Positions 24,036 to 35,535 of a DNA stretch of 64,000 nucleotides are shown piece by piece. Within the stretch, counting starts at the first letter, position 1; every line of letters begins with the position of its first letter. Under the pieces are notes generated by a model. That model was not told the origin of the DNA. It searched no databases and saw only the letters and a list, made by a program, of their open reading frames with translations. Made by a program: the position numbers and the translations under genes. Source of the DNA: Gigaspora margarita (Eukaryota > Glomeromycota > Glomeromycetes > Diversisporales > Gigasporaceae); assembly GCA_009809945.1 (NCBI GenBank), contig WTPW01000322.1, forward strand, positions 38,449 through 102,448, written 5' to 3'.

Positions 24036-25086
24036 AAAGATGGCACCGAAACCTTTTTTGGTGATTCCGAAAGTTTCGGGTTTCGGATTATAGCTTCCGA
24101 AACCTTATCCGAAACTCGAAACCTCACCCGAAACCCGAAACCTCGACCGAAACCCGAAACCTCAACCGAAACCCCCGAAACTGCAAAAACATCAATAACT
24201 TTGTTTATTCTCTCCAAAGTTGGTGCTGATACCCTTTAGTGCCAAATCCGAAGTTTCGGGCTTCGGATTATAACTTCCGAAACCTTATCCGAAACTCGAA
24301 ACCTCACCCGAAACCTCATTCGAACCGAAACCTCACCTGAACACCAAAAACTACCCCAACTTCCATATACATTGATTGCATTAATGTATTATATATCTCT
24401 TTCAATTATACATCAAATGCACTGATGTATGCTCTGTATCTCTTCAATATACATTAATCGCACTGATGTATGTTATATATCTCCTTAAAGAATTCAATGC
24501 ATCCAACAATTTATTGCATACGTGCAGTCATTTTTGTTGTTATGATTCATAAGTACTGCATGAAAGGTATAATTCCGAAGTTTATATTCTGACAATCAAT
24601 GTTGCTTTTGCAAGCATCAGTTTTTTTTACTCATCACGTAAAAACTGGGTACAATATCAAGTAATAATAAGTAATTAGTACGTCCATATCTACTAATGAT
24701 AGAATTGATAGGTTACTGCAGAATTAAATAAATTGTTGGTATCAAAAGACATAAAATACTTATCAATTCATCATTGGCAATTTTTTCTATCGTCCTAGAA
24801 TTTTGCAATCAGTTGTATTAACGGTATGATATTAAAAATAAAGTTTATAATTTATTCAAAAATAATTTTACATTTTGGGTTCATTAAAAATAAGGCAACC
24901 TTATAATAAATTTATAAGCTTTAATATTATATTTTTGAGTTTCGGATTATAGGTTTGGGTTTCGGATTATAGTTTCGGGGTTTCGGGTTTCGGAGTTTCG
25001 GTTTTTTTTAAAAAAATCCGAAACTAGTTTCGGATTAGAACCGTTCCGAAACTAGTTTCAGGTAGGTTTCGTTTCGACGCCATGTT
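24036..25086. mobile_element. Mutator-like non-autonomous element with CCGAAAC repeats
   Basis: The left end AAAGATGGCACCGAAAC and the right end GTTTCGACGCCATGTTT are inverted copies, flanked on both sides by GATATAGATC, a 10-bp target duplication in the range known for Mutator-like elements. Both ends are made of degenerate CCGAAACC / GGTTTCGG repeats (24050-24350 and 24945-25075) in opposite orientation. The middle carries repeats of ATACATTRATYGCA around 24365-24475. No transposase is visible. Confidence 0.65.
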
Positions 25087-25089
25087 TGA

Positions 25090-27240
25090 TATAGATCTTA
25101 ATGTTTAGGCACTATCAGCTATTTATATTTACAACGTTTATGCATATTTGGAAAGACCTCTAAATAATAGCGAAAACAAATACAATATACAGTACAATAC
25201 CAGTTTTATCGGTTGTCTCAGAATTTATGAGAATTATAAAAATTTTATACTGTACATTATAATAATTTTTATATGCAATACTATACATTCATTGCCTTCT
25301 TTATATGCCGAAGCAAGGAAGAAATTACTTATAACTAGGTAACCAATTATAGTATACTTATATCGTATAAGTTACGCTAAGAAAGCAAATATCATTTATG
25401 TCATAATTCTGACCGATAAATTATTCGAATTTTCATTATCCTTACTTATAACCTGGACTTGAGTCCGCGAATATATGATTTTCCGCATTGTTCCAGTGAA
25501 GATATGAGTTTATAAAGGATAACAACAATTGCTTAATCAAAGTAATTTAACGGTTGATACTTTAACGGTCCTGATTAACATAGAAATCACTTGCGAAGAG
25601 TTTGTTATATGATAAATTTTTACCCCTTAACGAAAAAAATCTTCGGAATAGTTAGTTTGGTATAGTGAACTATCTTATAAAACCATTAGTTAATCAGAAA
25701 CTGATAGATGTCCGACCGAGGTGTTGATAAATTAGTTACATGGTGATTAATTTACACAGACAAACTGTGCAAATTTGTTTTTGTTGCTTGACGCGTTATT
25801 GTGAATTTTATTGGTTAATTACGCAGCGTGACAGACGTGCATCATGTTTCTCACGCTTCGACAATAATTGAATATAAAGATTTTTTTTTTTTTTTGTGCA
25901 AGGAATTTTTATTTTGCATTTTGCACAAAGGAAGTCCCGAATCCGAACCGTTGGTTATATATGTTAGCACCTTTACTCCATATGTAGTTGAGCTATTAAT
26001 TTTTATTTCGTAATCCCTTAAAGATAGAGTTTACGTTAACTTTTTAATATATGTCATTGAAAAAAAGCAAGAATGAGAATCGCTCGGAAAAAACAATCAT
26101 CATCAAATCATAAGAGGTATTTAAACATCAGGACATTTACTCCCTCACCAAATATCCAATACCGTAGTAAATTCTCGACTAGCTTTCCCACACATAGTAG
26201 TTTCCTAATTCTGTTATTTTCCTATTTAACAGCCAGTCTGCTTTTGAGCAATTGGGAAATCTCTGACTTATAGTTCGCTCTACTGTTATGGGGAGCATAT
26301 CATCAGTTCAGTTCAAATCTTTTAAAATTACCATGAATGATTTAAAACTCCAATTGGTTGAAATTTATAATATTAATACTATATATAGTATTTATATCAA
26401 TAAACCAAATCTTATATATTAGTTATATGGTACTATAACACAACTTATACAGTACTTTAATATTTTAATTAAGTAAACCGTAGACTTTATTATTTTAAAA
26501 ACTCCTTACTTAAAGAGCTAAGATAGTAGTTTCCCATTTTTGTGCTAATAATGTAAGTCAATATATACTGTATATGATTTTAAAAATTTTTTAATTATAT
26601 TGTAATTGTTAAAAAAAATAATTAATTAGTAAATATAACTTGGTATACATCATTATTTAGTAATATATATATTATTAAACCTTATAAAAAAAACTCCCTG
26701 CTGATATAAATATTAATCAATAACAATTATGATACTACAATAAATTACTTATAATAAATTAAATTCTTTATTTTTATTTAAAGTTAACAGTTAATTATTT
26801 ATTCTTATAATTTTTAAATTTTTCAAAAGCAAGACCCTTTAATTAGAAACTTGATTCTAAAAATGTTTATTACTTCTTTTATATTTTATATGTAAAATTT
26901 TTTTTGATCTAGAAATTTGCTTGCAACAAATTTAATTTTTAATTAGAAAAGAAAATAATGTTATTAAAAATTTTTTGTTCAAGTGTAAATTTCTATACAT
27001 TATACAAAAATGAAACTTAAAAAATCTAATTCCAATTCTATTAATAGAACAGTTAAATTTTATTTTATAATATTTAATTTAAGCAAATAATTTTTTTCTC
27101 AATAACAAAAGATTTTATTTTTTTCAATTTAATTTTATCTTGATGAAAATAATAACCTACACTATAATGAAATTCTAGACAATTAGATATATTCACCGTC
27201 CACTATCTAAAAGTTCAAAAAAAAAATTTTACTAATGCTC
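25090..27240. other. AT-rich sequence without recognisable gene
   Basis: Short frames at 25148, 25828 and 26073 have no family resemblance and unusual composition. No repeat or RNA gene could be supported. Confidence 0.5.
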
Positions 27241-27261
27241 TTATCTCCTTTTGTTACTTAT

Positions 27262-29115
27262 TTATTCAATAAATTCCATGCCACCCATCCACTTTCTTAA
27301 TACTTCAGGTATACTAATTTTCCCATCATCTCTTTGAAAATTTTCAAGAATTGCAATAATCATTCTTGGTACAGCAATTGCAGTTCCATTTAATGTATGA
27401 ACAAATTCCGTTGATTGTTGTTTTTGTTTTACTCTATCATTTGTACTTTCATTTGATGATGATAATGATGGCTTGTATCGAATATTCAAGCGTCGGGATT
27501 GATAGTCTGTGCAATTGGATGCTGATGATATCTGAAATTTATATAATATATAAAAATAACTTGAAAATTACTCGGTTTTGTTATAAAAAAAAAATTATAA
27601 TAAATAAATATAGCAAAAGTTATAGCAAAATTAGTATAATAATTACTTCACCCCATTTACCACGACCTGGCATCCAAGCTTCCATATCATATTTACGATA
27701 CGCACTTGCTCCAAGTTCATAAGTTGGCATATCCAATATCCTATTTCCAAATTATTATTTTATTACTAATCACAATTTATATTTTTCTTTATTTTTTTTT
27801 TTTTNTTTTACCTAAAACATAACCCTAGGTCTTTAACTATTTCTTCTTGTATATTCACAATCTCTTTCAACATTTCTTCACTTTCTTCTGGAGATGTCAA
27901 ACAAAACATTTCAACTTTACTGAATTGATGTACACGATACAATCCTTTTGTATCTTGTCCTCTAGATCCTGCCTCAGCTCTAAAAGCTCTTCCAAACCCT
28001 ACCATTCTTATTGGTAACTTAGATGATGGGATAACTTTATTTGAATAAATTCCTGCAAGTGGAATTTCTGCTGTTCCCGTTAATGTAAATGATATTTCTT
28101 GATTATTACCTGTTCCTACACTACCTATAGGTGATGTTATCACAAAATAATTTTGTGATACCTCTCCATCCCTTGGTTGAAATCCACATCCATCACTATA
28201 TTCAGTTTTTACAACATCAGGTGTAATTATTGGTATATATCCTTTAGAAATAACTTTATAAATTGCATATTGAATTAATGCTAATTCCAATAATGCTCCT
28301 GCATTCCGAAGGTAATACCAACTTGTTCCGGTGACATTTGATGCTGATTCTAAATCTATCAAGTCTAATTCTCGTGCAATCGTCATATGATCTTTAATTA
28401 TATTTCCTCCTTTTTGCGTTGAATCTAGCGGTACTCCAACAATTTTTACTACTTTAGCCAATTCTTCTCCTCCAACAATAACTTCATGATGTGTATCATT
28501 CGGAATCTTTAAACCTTCTTGTATCATTTCTTTTTCAACTTTTTCAAGTTCAAGTTCAGCTTTTTGAATTTCTTCTTTTAATATCCTTGCTTGTTCAACT
28601 AATTTTTCTCTTAACTCTTCTAATTTCGTTTGTTTTATGAGTTTGGTGGTTTCATTTCTCTTATTTCGTTTAGAATTTATTTGAGTTGTTAAATTACAAA
28701 AGGTAGTATATAATGAATTCACTAATTCAATGTTTGCATCTTTAACGTTTCGATTTTTTATATTTTCGGATATTTTAGATGAATTAGAAATAAAATGTTT
28801 ATAATTTAGATGTGGGTTGAGAAACATAAATTTTGATGGATTTGAAGTTTGATGTTTTTCGGATGAAATCGAATTATCAGAGTTATTTGATATCGATGAA
28901 GTTGAATTTGTTGAAGAAGTTGTATAATTTTTTAAATTATACTTATTAGACGAAACTATTTTGGTAAATGGTGAAAGACGAAAACTAAAGCCAGTGAAAG
29001 ATGAAAGGTGAAAACCCTGGTGAAAGGTGAAACCCCTGATGGAAGGCGAAACTCCCAGCGAAAGGTAAAATCTCTGACGAATGATAAAACCTCTGTAAGA
29101 AGAGAACATATTCAA
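27262..29115 (-). CDS. Seryl-tRNA synthetase, probably mitochondrial
   Basis: Charges tRNA-Ser with serine (class II synthetase). Three exons on the minus strand: 29115-27812, 27740-27647 and 27531-27262 (TAA at 27262-27264), with GT-AG introns of 71 and 115 nt; 555 codons. Exon 1 starts with a basic, acidic-poor leader ([20 protein letters not shown]), suggesting mitochondrial import. A Lys/Glu-rich helical arm at about residues 165-210 fits the tRNA-binding coiled coil. Motif 2 is seen as [20 protein letters not shown], and motif 3 in exon 3 as [18 protein letters not shown]. Exon 2 encodes [20 protein letters not shown], as expected after motif 2. The leader contains a tandem duplication (28965-29070), so the true start could lie further in. 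At 555 residues it is longer than bacterial enzymes (about 430), mostly through the N-terminus. One N lies in intron 1. Confidence 0.92.
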
Positions 29116-29202
29116 TGATCTAATCTAATAAAAACAAAAGGAAGAGTAAACAAAAGCATGTTATCGTCATTCGAGTTGACGTAAAGTCAACAGATCGAAA
29201 AG

Positions 29203-30061
29203 ATGTTAAGCATGGTGATGCGCATCGTGGAACCATCAACCAGAACAAGTCCGGTCCAGATAATCAACGGAGGTGAGTATGATTTGAATGACTTTCCATA
29301 AACAGTAATCACTAACTTGATAAAGGCGGCAATGAGAACAAAGATAAATTCAGGGGAAACGCAATCGGGCCTTATGCAACGATTGCTCACTCAACTGCGA
29401 CAGACCACAATCTGCGATGCAGTGTTGACAAAAGAAGCGTTGAAGATTGATTAATACAGTAATAAGCTTAGATGATTGCGAAGCAATTACTAACCATCAT
29501 AACATTATTCCTTTCTACGAAGTAACAAAGGATAATAATGGAGATGACAATGGACAGATAAATTACGCATTGCTGCACTCGGCATTCAGTTCACATATGA
29601 TTTTATTCAGAGAGTTTCATTCGAAAACATCTCAACACATGAAGGCAAATCAAAAGTTACAGATTTTGTCTATCAAGGTAGGCGCAATTCTCTGGGAAAA
29701 TTTCAAGCAAAAGGACACTATCCCAAACCTTCAACTTAGAGATGAAAAGCTCTATAATCATCTTTACAAAGGGAACAAGAAGAACTTATTGAAGATGCGC
29801 TACCTCGATATTTCGAACTTTACAAACGTTGGGATAACGAATTAAATGGTCACCCAGATTAATATATATATACCTAACAAAGCTATGAGTATTACCATCC
29901 CATCGAAATATTATCTGAGAATAGCGAATTTCCTTAAGTCGTCAAGACAATATAAGCGTATATTAGGCTGTACATACGTATCTGGTATGAATAATGAGTT
30001 AGTGTGGAACAGCATCATCTCTGATAATCTGAGAAATGAAGCAGGCGAATTTTCTTCTTGA
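29203..30061 (+). CDS. Unrecognised, possibly spliced or decayed protein-coding region
   Basis: I do not recognise this. A possible first exon (29203-29272) ends in a strong donor GTGAGTATG, followed by an acceptor at 29325. Downstream there is a helical frame (GLMQRLLTQLRQTTICDAVL, about 29380-29440) and a 132-codon open stretch from about 29447 (acidic, with NYALLHSAFSSHMILFREFH and MKANQKLQILSIKVGAILWE). Another 70 codons follow to 30061 in a different frame. Codon use is less AT-biased than the surroundings, so it was probably coding. Whether it is one gene, part of the neighbouring TPR pseudogene, or transposon-derived cannot be told here. Confidence 0.35.
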
Positions 30062-30569
30062 ACAAGCCAAATTTCTCAAAGCATTATCGAAAATGGCCAG
30101 CATAGGCGAAGACAAACTCAAATGTCTTAGATTATTTGATAGAAAACAGTGCAAATATACTTGCAGAATACCACGCCGATTTCAGTCTTAAATATAAAAC
30201 ATTCGCCTACAGGCTTAAATTGTCACTAGTGACACCTGCTACGGCGAGTCAGTCATTCCGCAACATGATACTTCGTGTGACCTACAATCGGCTTAGTCGA
30301 AAAGAGGGGGGTTAGATTTGGCGAGTTGGTGGTTTAGGACCAGTTGGACAAAACAACAGCGGAAGTCCTCAATACGTCGATAAACAACCGGACAGCGTAA
30401 CATTACAATCACGTGAACAAGCAATTACAACAAACTATCGTACTGCTTATGCCATTTAAGCAGTAGATTAGGCCATTAAACCATTAGAACAATTAAACCT
30501 GTTTTAACCTCGGGAAATCTAAGTCGATTTCATACTGCGCCACCTCGATCGCCACATGCTACCGGGGCA

Positions 30570-32320
30570 CAATTCCGGGGCTCACACTAGAAACCCAATA
30601 CGAATGGGCATTAAGCCAAGGTGCAACGCAATACGTGATGAAAAAATTTGAAGTATCGCTTGCATATTCAAATGAATTATCATCAAACAAAAAAAAAAAA
30701 AAATTGTTATATGATGCATTGGTATTAAGTCAGCGTGGGCAGCTTAGCGTACGATATATAATTACGAACAATCACATGAGATTCAAATAAATCATTAAAA
30801 AAAAATAATAATAATAAATAAATAATTAATATAAGCATTAAGCCAATACTATGCAATATATCGCATGATGAAGAAAGTTAAAGAATCGCTCGCAGAATTA
30901 GATAATCATTAGAAATTGAACGCATTAGCATTAAGTCAACATGATAAAACTTATCACATGACGAACAGATATGATGGATCTTATGCAGAGCAGATAAAAT
31001 GAATCATTGGAAATTGAACCAAAAAATGCATTAACGTAAATCAATGAGTGAACCTCATTGCATGAGGGATAGATCCGATAAATACTTGCGGATTTAATAA
31101 TATTAGAAATCACAATTAATGATGCATTTGCATTGAGATATCGTGGAGCAACCTATCTTACATTGAAGAGTCACTCACAGAGTGAAATAATCGTTAAATT
31201 GGATCTATGCTGGATCCGAGTTATGCTGTTGTGAAAATTATCGCATGAAAATAAAATGAAGAATCGCCAATCGAACCCAATTACGCATAGGCATTGGGAA
31301 CTTATGAAGCAATTTATCGCATGATGAATAAATGTAAAGAATTATTTGCAGATTTAAATGTGTTATTAGAAGATGAGTTAAATAATGCATAGGTATTAAG
31401 TCAATGTAGTGCAATTGATCGCATGACGAATCACTTGCAGAGTTAAACAAATTATCAGAACTAAAACAAATGAAATATCTGATTAAATTGTCGTGGAGTA
31501 ACTTATCACCTGATGAATAGATATGGAAGTCATTTGCAGATCTAATGAATCACTAAAGATCGAACAAAATGATGCATAGACATTAAGTGACCGTGNTGAA
31601 GATTATCACATAACGGATAAATATAAAGAGCCACTTTCAGGATTAGATAGATCACTAGAATCAAACCAATGGTGTATCGACATCAGAAAATTGTAGAGCA
31701 ACTGAATGCAAGGGGCATTAGGTCAATATGATGCTGCTTATCGTATGATGAATAAATATGAAGAATCACCTACAGATACAAAGAATTATTGAAGAATCAA
31801 ACCAAATGAGACATGGGCATTGAGAATTCGTGAAACAACCTAGTACGTGATGAATACATATGAAGAATCACTTATGGATTCGAATAAATTACTAGAAACC
31901 AAACCAAATAATGCAAGGATGCTAAGCCAATGTGGACTACTTATCACATGAGGAACAAATATAGAGAATCATTCGTGGTTTAGACAAACCAACAGAATTC
32001 GAGAACAGGAGTAAATTACCACCCAAAATTTGTCAACTAACTTGACCAGCCAGTCAAACTTTTAAGATCAGCCAGGTAGAAATTGAGTCAGATGATGCAT
32101 GGATGTTAATTCAACGTCAGACTTATCGCAGGTGGAATAGATACGAAGAATCACTTTCAAAAGATGAACAAGCCATCAGAAATCAAATCTACTGACGCGC
32201 GGGTGCCAAGAAATCATGAAGCAACTTATCGTGAGATGAATAAATACGAAGAATCACGAACGAGCCACCTGAAATCAGACCTAATGATGCATGGGCATCA
32301 AGTCAACATGATGCATGATT
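30570..32320 (+). pseudogene. Fossil tetratricopeptide-repeat (TPR) gene
   Basis: The region is built of about 15-17 degenerate units of about 102 bases. Each, when read through its frameshifts, resembles A-L-S-Q-R-G-A-x-Y-x-M-M-N-K-Y-E-E-S-L-A-D-L then N-K-S-L-E-I-E-P-N-D-A, a 34-residue TPR. Landmark words are GCATTAAGTCAA, ATGATGAATAAATATGAAGA and GATGCATGGGCATTAAG. Units carry frequent indels and nonsense changes (for example TGG to TAG within GCATAGGCATT at about 31285 and 31388). No frame runs through more than one or two units, so it is a decayed tandem-repeat gene. Confidence 0.75.
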
Positions 32321-32325
32321 AATAA

Positions 32326-32555
32326 TTGTTGCAGCTGATGCTGAAAACGGCTGATGCTGAAATTTCGACCTATTTTGATACAAATTTTTTTAAAATTTTT
32401 TGGGGTAATTTTGACAGTTTTTTTTTTAGGGTTGGGTTAGGGTTTAGGGTTAGAATTGAATATTAAAGAGTATAGGTGGATTTTAGCAGGCCATATATTT
32501 TCAAATCGCGACCCCAAATTTCAGCATCAGCCGTTTTCAGCATCAGCTACGACAA
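32326..32555. mobile_element. 230-bp MITE, TIR TTGTYGYAGCTGATGCTGAA
   Basis: The ends are inverted copies of about 40 bases (TTGTTGCAGCTGATGCTGAA onward, and its complement ending CAGCTACGACAA). AT-rich flanks (AATAA / TAATT) are consistent with a short target duplication. The interior contains a few TTAGGG-like words at about 32427-32452. Confidence 0.75.
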
Positions 32556-32887
32556 TAATTATAATAAATCACTCGCTGCATATCTCATTAAAGCAATTTG
32601 ACAAAGCTTTAATATTCGGCAATTACTGTATTCGGCTGAAGAACAGGAGATAAATGTGTACATTTAAGTTACCTTTCTAACTCAAGACCTATATGTCGAT
32701 TAATCATTTAAATCATATAGAATAATGCAAGCAAAATTTCTAGACGAGCATTCGAATTGAAGGTCAATTGTGGTAATGAAGTTGTTACTCTAGAGTGAAA
32801 AGAACATATGGAACTAAATCAACATAAGACAAAGCGACAAAATTTTCAGAAACACGGTAATGCACAATTTTTTTTTTTTTTTTTTTT

Positions 32888-33533
32888 NNNNNNNNNNNNN
32901 NNNNNNNNNNNNNNNNNNNNNNNNNNNNNNNNNNNNNNNNNNNNNNNNNNNNNNNNNNNNNNNNNNNNNNNNNNNNNNNNNNNNNNNNNNNNNNNNNNNN
33001 NNNNNNNNNNNNNNNNNNNNNNNNNNNNNNNNNNNNNNNNNNNNNNNNNNNNNNNNNNNNNNNNNNNNNNNNNNNNNNNNNNNNNNNNNNNNNNNNNNNN
33101 NNNNNNNNNNNNNNNNNNNNNNNNNNNNNNNNNNNNNNNNNNNNNNNNNNNNNNNNNNNNNNNNNNNNNNNNNNNNNNNNNNNNNNNNNNNNNNNNNNNN
33201 NNNNNNNNNNNNNNNNNNNNNNNNNNNNNNNNNNNNNNNNNNNNNNNNNNNNNNNNNNNNNNNNNNNNNNNNNNNNNNNNNNNNNNNNNNNNNNNNNNNN
33301 NNNNNNNNNNNNNNNNNNNNNNNNNNNNNNNNNNNNNNNNNNNNNNNNNNNNNNNNNNNNNNNNNNNNNNNNNNNNNNNNNNNNNNNNNNNNNNNNNNNN
33401 NNNNNNNNNNNNNNNNNNNNNNNNNNNNNNNNNNNNNNNNNNNNNNNNNNNNNNNNNNNNNNNNNNNNNNNNNNNNNNNNNNNNNNNNNNNNNNNNNNNN
33501 NNNNNNNNNNNNNNNNNNNNNNNNNNNNNNNNN
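32888..33533. other. Assembly gap (646 N) bordered by poly-T and poly-A
   Basis: A run of N with TTTTTT on the left and AAAAAA on the right. Long frames spanning it are artefacts. The homopolymers may be the reason assembly stopped. Confidence 0.99.
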
Positions 33534-34685
33534 AAAAAAAAAAAAAAAAAGAGACAATTACCATAACGAAAATGGCAGAACTCATTTCTTTGGAACCTGC
33601 CATTTTCATAATTATAACTGCTGAATATCAATTCACATCACATGTTCATATTAACGGCCGGCCTGCGTTACGCAGGCGGGAAACCACCGGCCAGCGCTAA
33701 GCCGCACAAACNCAACTACTTACGGTGATCTCCCGGCGCAATATTATTTGCTATTTCCGGGAGCATCTCCCGTTTCAGTTCGCATAATTCGCAACTAATA
33801 TAATCTGCATCCATCAAATAAAATTAAACTCCGGTATATCAGACCGGACCATTCCAATTGTAAGAAAAATGCGTGCAATGCTTTTCGAATATAATAAAAT
33901 GTTAGACAAAAATGTGTGGCTTATATTGGAAATACAGTATAACATTACTAAAAATAATTATGCTTTAATTAAACTCAACCTTTTTAAAATCAGATCAGTA
34001 GCGTATATAATTTGTACAAAAGATAAACATGAATAGATGTTAGTGGATATAAAAGTTCAATTTATGGTTCGTTTTTATTTTTATTTATGTATTATTGGAA
34101 ACAAGCAAATTATAAACAGTTAAATTGATTATTTATATGATTTGTTAGTTCTTTTTAGGACAGCAAATCGTTCAAAATATGTTGAGCCATGGTCCTAGCC
34201 GCTTTTGTAAAATTAATTTCGTTTATTTTTAATTCTAAAATGATATATAAAATTTCGCGGATTAATTGCGAGTTTTCACTTGTAATACTCGTGAGGCCAT
34301 CGACATCGAGGAATTCATATATATTCTAAGCGGAACATCGAAAGTATTTTAATAATTCGACATGGATTTGTTTCTCCATTATTAATTATTGTCGCGGGAT
34401 TATCGTAAAATCTGGCATGAAATCTAAATAAAATCTAACAATCCCATCGGCTATCACCCTAACCCAGGGACACAGAAAAATTTCGAAAGATTAGAAAACA
34501 ATAAATCACAATTTTTACCGAATATCACATTATTGATAATAAAATTTCAAAATGATTAATAATTTTTTTTTTTTTTTGAATTTCGCACCCAATATACTAA
34601 ATATCTTTATATTCATTTCGAAGATATACTTACGAAGATCACTGTGCCACGATTAAAAATCAATGTTGTTTGATCCTTGAATTTT
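33534..34685. other. Intergenic; one GC-rich palindromic patch
   Basis: The only notable feature is a GC-rich patch at 33653-33780 (GGCCGGCCTGCGTTACGCAG, then CCACCGGCCAGCGC), partly palindromic and very different from the surrounding composition; it may be a repeat fragment. One N at 33712. No gene seen. Confidence 0.45.
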
Positions 34686-34689
34686 TATT

Positions 34690-35055
34690 GGCTGATTATG
34701 ATAAATGTCTCACTTCATTATTTTGGCGATGAAAGGCATCAATTATGATACCAGCATTCTTCATGTCTAAAATACTTGTCGCCAGACGTACGCCTTCCCA
34801 ATTGTAATGCTAAGTTACAACTCTTGTCGCAGTAAAGTCTGTTCCAGCACCTGAAAGACTTGTCACCTCCCAGCCGCTTAACAAACGGGTTACTTGAATG
34901 TTTAGATGTTCAACAAGGTCGTCTAGTGAATGTCCATATCGTAAAGTATCCGCAACATACATTTGATTACTTTTTTCCATTCCGGACTCGTGATTTCAGG
35001 CAATTCCGGCGCATGCCAACAATCCTTCGCATTATTATTAGTTTTTCGACATCAT
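34690..35055 (-). pseudogene. Unrecognised coding remnant
   Basis: On the minus strand, one frame reads APELPEITSPEWKKVIKCML (about 35010-34950). After a single frameshift another reads GHSLDDLVEHLNIQVTRLLS, then GWEVTSLSGAGTDFTATRVV, a TAG, and HYNWEGVRLATSILDMKNAG. The composition is clearly protein-like, but there is at least one frameshift and one in-frame stop. I do not recognise the family. It lies downstream of the microexon gene on the same strand, but the stop of that gene (35536) precedes it. Confidence 0.4.
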
Positions 35056-35535
35056 TTGCATCACTCAATTTTTATATTCAACATTGTGAGGAACAAATTA
35101 ATACTTTATATTAACACGATACAAAATCAGTTAAAGAGAATAAAAATCCGGTTTCACTTGTCTCAAGGCATAAAAAAAAAATGCAAGAAATGTAATTTTA
35201 GAACAATTCACTATGATGAAAATTCCAAGGTATGCAAGGTTGTTATTGAGCCTCATTACGAATCTTAAATGGTAATAAATTAATAGACAATTTGATTGAA
35301 TCAACAAACTTTACGTATAGACTGTAGATATGAATTAAAATTAGAATTTATCCCATATAAGCAATCTTTCTGGTATAAGTTCACTGATTTCTATATAACA
35401 TTATTATAAGGGGCAATAATTGCTCTAGAATTTGTGGTAGAATTCAGGAATTTCACATCTAGATTTTGATACATTTTTTCGAATTGGGTAATGGGTGCAA
35501 TATTCAAGGTTCAAATGTACATCCATTGTATTATG

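Noticed and set aside
32427-32452. Telomere repeats (TTAGGG-like words)
   Set aside because: Only a few imperfect units inside the loop of a MITE; no extended array.
32785-33631. Several long open frames on both strands
   Set aside because: They cross the 646-N gap and its homopolymer borders.
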